Shown here piece by piece: positions 56,798 through 64,000 of a DNA stretch of 64,000 bases. The DNA is taken from positions 154,971 to 218,970 of the forward strand of contig JAWLAT010000006.1 in NCBI GenBank assembly GCA_041395325.1, in the 5' to 3' direction. Under the pieces are notes generated by a model. That model worked only from the letters and a program-made list of their open reading frames with translations, was not told the origin of the DNA and did not search any database. Source of the DNA: JAWLAT01 sp041395325. GTDB lineage: Bacteria > Pseudomonadota > Gammaproteobacteria > Xanthomonadales > SZUA-5. Numbering within the stretch: the first letter of the stretch is position 1; every line of letters begins with the position of its first letter. A program made the position numbers and the translations under genes.

Positions 56798-58369
56798 ATG
56801 GCCCACAACTCGTTTCGCACCCACCCACTGACCCGCTCGCTGCGCCGCTGCCTGCTGACAGGGGCCTTGCTGATGGCGGCTGGTCCCGCGCTGGCACAGG
56901 TCCACAGCTTTCAGTTCTCGCAGGTCTTCCCCGACGGCGGGCAGATTGATGGCTACGTGGTCGGAGAGGATCTCGATGGTGACGGCCGGCTCTACTCGAT
57001 GGCCAGCTTGATCGGCGACTTTCTCGGCCTGCCGGCGGGCGACGAGGTCAGCTACGTCTCCCTGCACTTCCGCAACTTCGAAGGACGCAGCTACACCCAG
57101 GTCTATGATCGCGCCCAGGCGGGTCTGGACGATCCCAACAACGCCTTCTTTGCACTGGCCTACAACCTAGACGGCGGTGCCTTCGGCGACGACGCCGACG
57201 AGGGCATGTACCTCGGACCGCTCGCGCCCAGCACCTCCTACGTGATGGGTCCGTTGATTCAGCCGGCGTCTGCCAGCGTGCCCGCAGAAGGTTTTTCCTA
57301 TTGCGGCAACCCGGAAGGCCTGCCCTGTGCCGCGGTCACCAGTCTGCTGCCGGTCGAGCCTTTCCCTGCCTTCGAGATCACCTACAACAGCTACAGCGCC
57401 CAGACGGTACCGACCACGACGCGCCTGCGTTTCGAGTTCCGTCAGAGCGGCTATCCCGGTGGCGGTGTCGTGACCGGTGTGTTGGCCGGCGAGGACCTCG
57501 ACCAAGATGGTCGCCTGTACACGATTTCCGGCTTCACCGGCGGATTCTTCAGCCTGCCGGAAGGCGATGAGGTCAGCTATGTCCATACCGAACTCACCGG
57601 CTTCGATGGTCGCAGCTTCGGACAGGGTGCCGACCGTTCGCTGCTGGCAGCGAGCGATCCGACGCTGAGCTTCTTCTGGGCCGGCTACAACCTGGCCGGG
57701 CGCTACTGGGGCGATGAAGCCAACGAAGGCTTCAGCTACGGTCCCTTCGCGCCCAGCACCAGCTACAGCATCGGGCGCCTGGTGCCCTTCGAGACCAATC
57801 TGAGCCTCGAGGAAGTGCCCTTCGACGTCTGCAGTGACGACGGCCAGACACCCTGCGCCGCAGTCTATGCGCTATTGCCCGGCGAGCCCTTCCCGGCCGT
57901 CGAGGTGACCTTCGCCGACATCAGTGGCGGTTCAATCGAGATGGTGCCGGCGCCGCTGGTGGCCGATGGTCAGTTCACCGGTTCCTGGTATGACCCGACA
58001 CACGCGGGTGAGGGCTTTGTGGTCGAGTCGCTGCAGGACGGTCGGACTGTCGTCTACTGGTACACCTACGACGGTGAAGGCCAGCAACGCTGGTTCATCG
58101 GCGTCGCCCGTCGCGACGGCATGCGTCTGGTCGTTGATGAATTGCTGGCCACCCAGGGCGGCATCTTCGGCCCAATGTTCGACCCTTCGCAGGTCAGCAA
58201 GACCGTCGCCGGTCAGTTGCAGATCGAATTCGACAGCTGCAACAGCGGCCAGGTGCGCTACGTGGTGGACGGTATCGAGGGCAGCCAGGACCTGATCCGG
58301 CTGACCCTGATGAAAGGCCTGAGCTGTCGAGACAACCAGGCCGCCGGGCTGGTGGCCGGCAGCGACTGA
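56798..58369 (+). CDS. Secreted protein with two internal repeats
   Basis: 523 residues. GGAGGA lies seven bases upstream of ATG 56798. Signal peptide ends at ALAQ near residue 34. Two related units follow (about 33-205 and 210-385): compare VVGEDLDGDGRLYSMASL with LAGEDLDQDGRLYTISGF, LPAGDEVSYV with LPEGDEVSYV, and LGPLAPSTSYVMGPLI with YGPFAPSTSYSIGRLV. A C-terminal domain (about 395-500) has GSWYDPTHAGEGFVVESLQD, YWYTYDGEGQQRWFIG and ATQGGIFGPMFD, a module I have seen in other Xanthomonadales secreted proteins. DxDxDG-like segments could bind calcium. Function unknown. Confidence 0.75.
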   Translation: MAHNSFRTHPLTRSLRRCLLTGALLMAAGPALAQVHSFQFSQVFPDGGQIDGYVVGEDLDGDGRLYSMASLIGDFLGLPAGDEVSYVSLHFRNFEGRSYTQVYDRAQAGLDDPNNAFFALAYNLDGGAFGDDADEGMYLGPLAPSTSYVMGPLIQPASASVPAEGFSYCGNPEGLPCAAVTSLLPVEPFPAFEITYNSYSAQTVPTTTRLRFEFRQSGYPGGGVVTGVLAGEDLDQDGRLYTISGFTGGFFSLPEGDEVSYVHTELTGFDGRSFGQGADRSLLAASDPTLSFFWAGYNLAGRYWGDEANEGFSYGPFAPSTSYSIGRLVPFETNLSLEEVPFDVCSDDGQTPCAAVYALLPGEPFPAVEVTFADISGGSIEMVPAPLVADGQFTGSWYDPTHAGEGFVVESLQDGRTVVYWYTYDGEGQQRWFIGVARRDGMRLVVDELLATQGGIFGPMFDPSQVSKTVAGQLQIEFDSCNSGQVRYVVDGIEGSQDLIRLTLMKGLSCRDNQAAGLVAGSD

Positions 58370-58433
58370 TCGGGACGATCGAGCCTCGGTGAGTGCACCG
58401 CATCACCGGGGCTCGGCGACAGCTCTTGTCCGC

Positions 58434-60809
58434 TCAGGGCGCCGTCAGCGGCAATTCGCGATTGGCCAGCCAGTAGGCATGCTCACGGCGCACACCCTCG
58501 CGCAACTTGCGCTGCAGCTGGGCAAACTCGGGCCGGTCGCGAATGCCAGCGTACTCGGGTCGCATGTCCAGCCCCCACCAGTAGTACCGCCAGCCCGCAT
58601 CGACCAACCGCTGCAATTCGGCCAGCGCTGCGGCATCGTCACCGGCCAGACCATGGGCCGCCGCCGCTTCGTCGCCACTGATCGCCCAGGGGCCCTGCTG
58701 CAGGCGAAGCCGTTCGACCAGGGCGACAAAGGCCTGCAACAAGGACTCGGCCGCCGCATGATCCTCAGACTGCAGACAAAGGATGGCGGTGCGAGCGGCG
58801 TAGCTGTGCAAGGGCGCCAACTGCGGCGGCTGCTCGAACAGTCCCGCATAGCGCTCTCGCAGCAGGGTCAGGGCCGCCGGGCAATCCACCCGCGCCTTGG
58901 CCATGGCTACCAACGCTGGCGTCAATGGATCCGCCGGATGGGCCAGCGCCAGCAATTCGTCCATCAACGCCAGCTGAGCCTCCCACTCGCCGCGGAAAGC
59001 GTGAATGGCCTGGCGCAGATAGGTCGCCCGGAAAGGCAGCTCATGGTTGGCGACAAATTCGTCTGTGCAGCGCTCGGCCGCATCCGGATCGCCCAGTTGC
59101 AGGTGGAACTCGCAGACGCGGAACCAGCGCAAGCCACTCTCCGGATCAAGGCGACGGGCCGCCTCGATGTGACGCATCGCCTCACCCGTTCGACCCAGCT
59201 GATTGAGATAGGTGGCCATCCGATCGTGCAACATGGGGGCGCCGTCACCCTTCCCGTCTACGCGCTGCAGCTGCGCCCGCAACTTCACCAGGGCTTCCTC
59301 GGCGCGACCGACCGACCAGTAGGCATCGGCCAGGCGCGCGGCGATGCGCAAGGACAATGGGTCGATCCGCTCGGCCCGCCGCAAGGCTTCCAGACCATCT
59401 TCGTAGCGATTGAGATGCAGCAGCAGATCGCCGAGTTGGCCCCACGCCACCGAGTCATTGGGTCGACTGCGTAGCGCCAACCGGTACAGCGACAGCGCCT
59501 GCTCGTTGTTGCCCTGCCGCCGCAGGTCTGCCGCGCGGGCTCGCAGAACGCTGGGATCATCCGGTGCCTGCGCCACAGCCTGCTGCAAGGCTGCCAACCC
59601 CGCTTCGCGGGCATCGGCCGCCAGCGGTGAGCCGAGGGCCAGCGCGAGCCCGGTCGCCTCATAGATCCCGACCAGCGCATCGACATAATCCGGATCATGT
59701 TGCAGTGCCTGGCGGTACAGCGACAGCGCCTCGTTGACGCTCGCCACGGTGGCCTCATCGAAGCGATGCTGGGCCCGACTGGCCAGATCATAGGCGGCCC
59801 GCGAGACAGGTCGGGTCAACGCCAGACTCGGCAGCAGCGTGTCGGTCAGCGTCCGCGCCACCTCGTTGGCAATCTCGTCCTGCACCTCGAACAGCGCGTC
59901 GCTGTTGCGGTCGTAGGAGCGCGACCACAAGTGCTTGCCGCTTTCGACATCAATCAACTGCGCCAGCACGCGCATCTGCCCGTCGTGGTGCAGCACACTG
60001 CCCTCCAGCACCGCACTCACGCCCAGTTCCCGACCGATCTGCTCGATCTTGAGCGTGCGATCGCGATAGGCGAACGAGGACGTGCGCGCCGCCACCTGCA
60101 GACCTTGCGCCTGGGCCAGCACGTGGATGATCCGATCGACCAGCGCGTCGGCCAGATAACCCTGGTCGGCTGCCGGGCTCAGATCCAGAAAAGGCAGCAC
60201 CGCCACTGCTGGGGATTCGTCCACCGTGACGGCCGTTGCGCTGGATGCAGCCGGTTGATTGGTTTCATCCGGCATCGTGATCCACAGCGCCAATGCGACC
60301 ACCATGAGGCCCAATCCGGACCAGGTGGTCCACCGATAGACTCCGGCCGAGCCTGGCTCGCGCGAATCCGCTTGCACCTCGGTGCGTGGCATCTCGACGG
60401 CAACCGGAGCTGGCACAGGCTCGGCCAGGGGCTGCAATGCGCCCGGATCCACCAACTCCACGCCTATGCCGGTGTAACGATAGCCGCGCCTGGGAATGGT
60501 CTGGATTACCTGCGGGGCGCGGGCGTTGTCACCCAGATGGCGACGCAGCGCCGACACCGCCACATTGACCGAATCGTCGCTGGCAGCCTCCAGATGGCCC
60601 CACACCGCCGTCATCAGCGCATCGCGACTGATCACCTGACCCTGGCACTGAACCAGATAATGCAGCAGCTTCAGCAGTCGCGGAGAGAGCCGCTCGATCG
60701 CCCCCTCACGCCAGACGTCGCCAGAGTCCAGATCCACTCGGCAACACGTCGATCCCGTCTTCTCGGACACCCCTGCCCCCAACCTGGTTGCCCCGTCGGA
60801 GGCTAGCAT
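58434..60809 (-). CDS. CadC-like wHTH membrane regulator with TPR
   Basis: About 791 residues. OmpR/PhoB-type winged helix at about 20-115 (LSPRLLKLLHYLVQCQGQVI, NVAVSALRRHLGDNARAPQV, IPRRGYRYTG). One TM helix near 160-180. Then a TolB/FlgO-like domain (VAVLPFLDLSPAADQGYLAD, GRELGVSAVLEGSVLHHDGQ, LWSRSYDRNSDALFEVQDEI) and C-terminal TPR repeats (ALSLYRLALRSRPNDSVAWG, ALVKLRAQLQ). Such one-component regulators bind DNA and sense signals through the periplasmic part. The start is uncertain: ATG 60809 or GTG 60845. Lies 83 bases after a HEAT-repeat gene, possibly its target. Confidence 0.87.
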   Translation of the reverse strand: MLASDGATRLGAGVSEKTGSTCCRVDLDSGDVWREGAIERLSPRLLKLLHYLVQCQGQVISRDALMTAVWGHLEAASDDSVNVAVSALRRHLGDNARAPQVIQTIPRRGYRYTGIGVELVDPGALQPLAEPVPAPVAVEMPRTEVQADSREPGSAGVYRWTTWSGLGLMVVALALWITMPDETNQPAASSATAVTVDESPAVAVLPFLDLSPAADQGYLADALVDRIIHVLAQAQGLQVAARTSSFAYRDRTLKIEQIGRELGVSAVLEGSVLHHDGQMRVLAQLIDVESGKHLWSRSYDRNSDALFEVQDEIANEVARTLTDTLLPSLALTRPVSRAAYDLASRAQHRFDEATVASVNEALSLYRQALQHDPDYVDALVGIYEATGLALALGSPLAADAREAGLAALQQAVAQAPDDPSVLRARAADLRRQGNNEQALSLYRLALRSRPNDSVAWGQLGDLLLHLNRYEDGLEALRRAERIDPLSLRIAARLADAYWSVGRAEEALVKLRAQLQRVDGKGDGAPMLHDRMATYLNQLGRTGEAMRHIEAARRLDPESGLRWFRVCEFHLQLGDPDAAERCTDEFVANHELPFRATYLRQAIHAFRGEWEAQLALMDELLALAHPADPLTPALVAMAKARVDCPAALTLLRERYAGLFEQPPQLAPLHSYAARTAILCLQSEDHAAAESLLQAFVALVERLRLQQGPWAISGDEAAAAHGLAGDDAAALAELQRLVDAGWRYYWWGLDMRPEYAGIRDRPEFAQLQRKLREGVRREHAYWLANRELPLTAP

Positions 60810-60892
60810 GCGCGAAGCGGCCACGCTGCCTGGCCGTTTACCCACTCCCCCTGGTCAGAGCCCGCAGCACAGGCGCACCGGCGGCACGTTCA

Positions 60893-62773
60893 TCAATCGA
60901 CTGAGTCCGTCGGCGCCCCATTTGAAGCGCACTCGACCATGCTCATTTGCCCGTGCTGGTCGAGCAGGAGAGTGCCATGACCCACAGTCGCCACTTGCAG
61001 GAGGCCGTCCGATCTTAGCCAGCTGGCCTTGGGCGCGCCCGGGAGTATCCGCCAAGGATGTCTGGTCCATCGACCGGTGGCGCGGTCACGCACCAACTCG
61101 AACACTACCCCGTCGTTCATCATCAGGTGGGCGATACCGGTCAACGCGATCACGCGATCACCCAGCTGGTAGATGTCTTGGACGTTCTCCCGCATGACTT
61201 CGTAGCGCTCGCCGTTGTCCCCCAACCACATCAGTTCACCCACCCATTCGCCCCGATTGGTACCGGCCATCCACCCACCGGCCAGCCGCAAGGCCACGTC
61301 GGGGAGTGTCTGGAAATGGGTCTCCTGGCGAATCAGTTGGTCGCTGGTGACCGAGACAATGCCATCGGCGTCGGCCTCGGCCATCTCCGGTACGGCGTAG
61401 CCGACGTTGGTGGCCGTGTATGCCAGCGCTGCCAGCAGCTCTGGATGCAGGTCGATGTAGCGTTTGCGATCGCTGCTCTCGTCGATGGCCTCAATGTCGA
61501 GGTCGGCACAAACGAAGGCCCGGTCATCAGCCATCGAAAAGAAGGTCCATCGATTCAGCTGCGCCAGCACCGCCGCTTCGTCGTCGAGCAGGATCAGAGC
61601 GCGCTGCGCCGCGATACGGACACCGGGATGCCAATGGAATTCGCTGGCCTTGAGCAGATCCGCCCTGGCTGATTGCGCGCGCAGCATTCCCAAGGACTCC
61701 GCCGCCGCCCAGTTGGCACGCACGTCTCGCGGATCAAACAGCATCTGCTGCAGCGCCGGAGCCACACCGGCTTCGCCCAGATAGCCCAGCGCGCGCGTGG
61801 CCGAGAAGCGCATCTGCCAATCTTCCCCATCCAGCACCTCCAGCAGCGCGGGCGCCGCAGCCTGAGCGACGGCGCCCAACTCGGCTATCTCGACGATCAG
61901 CCCTCGCTCCCTGGTTCGACGCAGGCGCTCGGCCAGCAGCAGGCCGGCGGCGTCCGCACCCACGGCGATCAGCGCCGCCTCGACAGCCGGCGTCAGTTCG
62001 GCACGCTCGCCGGCCAAGGCTGCCAGTTCCTGCTGCCACGGCCTGGCGGCCGCACCAATGCCGCCGATCATGCGAATCAGACCGACCACCTGTTCCTGCG
62101 AGGCATTGGGATCGCCAGCCATCTGCAGCAATTCTGGCGTCGCCGCGCCTGCTGCCGGACCGATTTTGGCCAGCAGTTCGGCCAATCGCCAGAACTGCTC
62201 CGGCGCCGGGCAACGAGTTTCGCAGCGCGCTGCGGCGATCACCGGAGCCAGCGCCTTCGCGCCCAGCAACTCGATGGCGTAGCCCTCCTGGTTCTCCGGA
62301 AAACTGTCCGACTGCAGCGCACGCGCCACCGCCAGCGCCGCGGCCTCATCTGTACCGATGCGCGCCAACGCGGGCGGAAGCCAACCTAGACCACGGTCCA
62401 GACCCGCCTCGATTGCCGGCAAATGCCGCGGATCGATCTGCTTCGTGTCTGCCAGTGCGTAGCCGGCCAGCCCGGCGACGCGCTCATTCTCGTGTACCAG
62501 CAAACCGACCAGTGCTTCGTCAGCCCCGGACAAGGCGACAATGCGCTCCACCAGGACGCGGACTCGCCGATCGACACCGCGCCGTTCTTCGCGAGCAAGG
62601 CCATAGGCCACAAAGGCGTCCATGCACGCATCCAGCGTCTCGCACCCGGCTGTGATGCCGATCTCGTCAGCATTCTCGGCTGCCGATTCCGCTGCAAACA
62701 CCTGCGCGGCAGCCACATTCACCACGATGGCGATGAGCAATCCAGCTCGGTGCAGGCAAGGCCAATTCCGCAT
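60893..62773 (-). CDS. Exported HEAT-repeat protein
   Basis: 626 residues. Signal peptide MRNWPCLHRAGLLIAIVVNV ending near AAQVFA. Residues 40-410 are HEAT-like helical repeats (DEALVGLLVHENERVAGLAG, LLEVLDGEDWQMRFSATRAL, VRANWAAAESLGMLRAQSAR). The C-terminal 200 residues (LHPELLAALAYTATNVGYAV, LMWLGDNGERYEVMRENVQD, LVRDRATGRWTRHPWRI) look beta-rich and do not match a family I know. AAGGA precedes the ATG. Probably a periplasmic scaffold. Confidence 0.75.
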   Translation of the reverse strand: MRNWPCLHRAGLLIAIVVNVAAAQVFAAESAAENADEIGITAGCETLDACMDAFVAYGLAREERRGVDRRVRVLVERIVALSGADEALVGLLVHENERVAGLAGYALADTKQIDPRHLPAIEAGLDRGLGWLPPALARIGTDEAAALAVARALQSDSFPENQEGYAIELLGAKALAPVIAAARCETRCPAPEQFWRLAELLAKIGPAAGAATPELLQMAGDPNASQEQVVGLIRMIGGIGAAARPWQQELAALAGERAELTPAVEAALIAVGADAAGLLLAERLRRTRERGLIVEIAELGAVAQAAAPALLEVLDGEDWQMRFSATRALGYLGEAGVAPALQQMLFDPRDVRANWAAAESLGMLRAQSARADLLKASEFHWHPGVRIAAQRALILLDDEAAVLAQLNRWTFFSMADDRAFVCADLDIEAIDESSDRKRYIDLHPELLAALAYTATNVGYAVPEMAEADADGIVSVTSDQLIRQETHFQTLPDVALRLAGGWMAGTNRGEWVGELMWLGDNGERYEVMRENVQDIYQLGDRVIALTGIAHLMMNDGVVFELVRDRATGRWTRHPWRILPGAPKASWLRSDGLLQVATVGHGTLLLDQHGQMSMVECASNGAPTDSVD

Positions 62774-62944
62774 GCAGCACTTCCTTCGCCGATGTCACTG
62801 TTTGACTGCGAACCCAATCTTGCGCAGTACACTACCGAGCCGCTGTCACGATGGGACTCGTCACTCTCGGAGGCGGTTCTGCCCCGTACACCATAGAACG
62901 TGCGCTGAGCGTAGCCGCGTGGTTCGCAGGCATCACGCCGCAGA

Positions 62945-63241
62945 TCAGGCCTGTCGCCGACGCGTGACCTTGCCAGTTTCATCCTCGCTGTGGTTCGCGC
63001 TGGCCAGGTCGAACACCGCATGAGCGACTTCGCCGAACAGCACCAGCGCCAGACCGCCAAGCAGCCAGGGGACAACGAGCATTGCACCAGGACCGTGCTG
63101 CACGAGCATCGCGATGGCGGCGCCGCCGGCGATGATCGCCGTCAGCCAACCGGCAAAGCTCATGACCGAGGCCAGATTGCGCCCCAATCGGTACGGCTTC
63201 TGCGGTTTCCTGGGCTCGGTCGTGACCGTGACGATGTGCAT
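62945..63241 (-). CDS. Small two-TM membrane protein
   Basis: 98 residues from ATG 63241, preferred to ATG 63247 because GGGAG is seven bases from it. Two hydrophobic helices (MSFAGWLTAIIAGGAAIAML and MLVVPWLLGGLALVLFGEVA), a basic N-terminus (TTEPRKPQKPYRLGRN) and a charged C-terminus. Function unknown. There is a 171-base gap to the HEAT-repeat gene. Confidence 0.6.
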   Translation of the reverse strand: MHIVTVTTEPRKPQKPYRLGRNLASVMSFAGWLTAIIAGGAAIAMLVQHGPGAMLVVPWLLGGLALVLFGEVAHAVFDLASANHSEDETGKVTRRRQA

Positions 63242-63314
63242 GGCCATGCTCCCTGCGCCTCAGTCACACCCTGACATCGCGCCTGCCATCAGGCAAGCGA
63301 CTCGTGCTCACACC

Positions 63315-64000
63315 CTATTTGTCGACGGGTTTGGGCTTGACCGGCTGCCTGCGACCACCACGCGTCGTTGTCGCGGCAGTCTTGACGGCGGTCTCGCGGA
63401 CCCGCCGGCCGGCAGCACCTGAGCGTGCCGGCGCCTTGGCAGCTACGGCCACGTCCGCTTGGCCGGGCTTGGTGGATGCCTTGGCTGTGCCAATTCGACC
63501 GCTGGGCTTGGCCGCCTTCGAAGTGCCAGCAGAACGTTTGGTGGGTTTGGCTTCCGCCGGCGATTTGCCCGACCTGGATCGACGTTCCGACACGCCTTTC
63601 CCGGTCGATTCATCGACGACTGTCCCTTTGCTCGTCGCCATGCGCGACGTCTGGCTGCGTTGGCGGTCAGATTTGCGCTTCTTGTCGACTGCGTCGGTGG
63701 TCGCTTCCGGGTCACGCTTGCGCGCCGCTCTGTCGCCCTTCGGTTTGCTGTCGACCTTGGCCTTGACTGCTGCCTTCTTGCGGACCGCTCCCTTGGATTT
63801 GCTCCCTTTCGGCTTACGGTCGGCCGCGAAAGGCGGCATCACCTCGGTGCCCAGCAGCCGCGCCTCCAGTTCCTCCAGCGCCTCGCCGGTGTAGGTGGCC
63901 AACCGTTGCATGTGCGGCAAGGTGTCGCGGCAGCCGGTGAAGCCAAACGCCAGCTGTCCGGCGTAGCTCTGGCAGGTGATGTTGAGTGCCTGCCCATGGG
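63315..64000 (-). CDS. Wax-ester synthase/DGAT C-terminus with basic tail (partial)
   Basis: The frame remains open past 64000, so this is the C-terminal 228 residues. The first part reads HGQALNITCQSYAGQLAFGF and TGCRDTLPHMQRLATYTGEA, which is the end of the WS/DGAT (WES_acyltransferase) domain that makes wax esters or triacylglycerol. After about 50 residues it becomes a tail of roughly 165 residues rich in Lys, Arg, Ala, Ser and Thr with PKGSKSKG, KAKVDSKPKG and KPTKRSAGTSKAAKPSG, like histone H1 or PHA granule-associated proteins. The catalytic HHxxxDG would be outside the window. Confidence 0.78.
   Translation of the reverse strand, partial: HGQALNITCQSYAGQLAFGFTGCRDTLPHMQRLATYTGEALEELEARLLGTEVMPPFAADRKPKGSKSKGAVRKKAAVKAKVDSKPKGDRAARKRDPEATTDAVDKKRKSDRQRSQTSRMATSKGTVVDESTGKGVSERRSRSGKSPAEAKPTKRSAGTSKAAKPSGRIGTAKASTKPGQADVAVAAKAPARSGAAGRRVRETAVKTAATTTRGGRRQPVKPKPVDK

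Noticed and set aside
59697..60806. Plus-strand frame opposite the CadC-like gene
   Set aside because: Low-complexity Arg/His/Gln translation, no ribosome site, and the opposite strand has a complete wHTH-TPR protein.

Overview
The window is a 64 kb piece of a GC-rich gammaproteobacterial chromosome. The best fit is the Xanthomonadales/Lysobacterales. The grounds are the 180-kDa class NAD-glutamate dehydrogenase, the ndk-rlmN-pilF-rodZ-yfgM-bamB-der order, a MoeB with an N-terminal rhodanese domain, and dispersed palindrome and heptad repeats. No tRNA, rRNA, CRISPR array, prophage or complete insertion sequence is visible. This is mostly core chromosome with scattered accessory genes.

1-10.7 kb: 5' end of gltX (minus), a DUF4399 exported protein (minus), a VOC-like protein, a periplasmic cyclophilin translationally coupled to lpxH (apparently a CTG start), an acyl-CoA dehydrogenase, an orphan ECF sigma factor (minus), the very large NAD-glutamate dehydrogenase and a second VOC protein. 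11-22 kb: a dense forward run, ndk, rlmN, pilF, rodZ-like, yfgM, bamB, der, then molybdenum-cofactor genes (mobA, moeA, rhodanese-moeB) and an MscS channel. The first part joins RNA modification, pilus/cell-shape and outer-membrane assembly functions. 22-26 kb (minus): an exported protein, dnaB, then rpsF-rpsR-rplI with a clear terminator and a likely promoter, and darP.

26-40 kb: pmbA with an isoaspartyl peptidase, exported proteins, an NPP phosphodiesterase, an MCC-type carboxyltransferase beta subunit without its biotin partner, an H-X9-DG-motif protein, an M16 protease, then bpt, a RCK potassium channel and a Sel1 protein in overlapping order, and trxB. 40-43 kb: an intergenic region with a possible 38-residue secreted peptide and a MITE-like element ending in CTAG repeats, followed by a soluble histidine kinase and FHA-GGDEF pair (minus). 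43-50 kb: CBS protein, tyrA, DUF418 protein, a GNAT-nitrilase fusion and a FadH-type dienoyl-CoA reductase.

50-64 kb: an NTF2-like exported protein, a sterol-desaturase-family oxidase coupled to a single-TM protein, then the most interesting block: an outer-membrane barrel, a half-size phosphate-binding-like periplasmic protein and a HAMP adenylate cyclase in one apparent operon (52968-56245). After it come a CBU_0592-like membrane protein, a secreted two-repeat protein behind a structured leader that may hide its ribosome site, a CadC-like wHTH/TPR regulator, a HEAT-repeat exported protein, a small membrane protein and the C-terminus of a wax-ester synthase/DGAT carrying a long Lys/Arg/Ala-rich tail.

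All functional calls come from reading motifs and recalling families. No database search was run.
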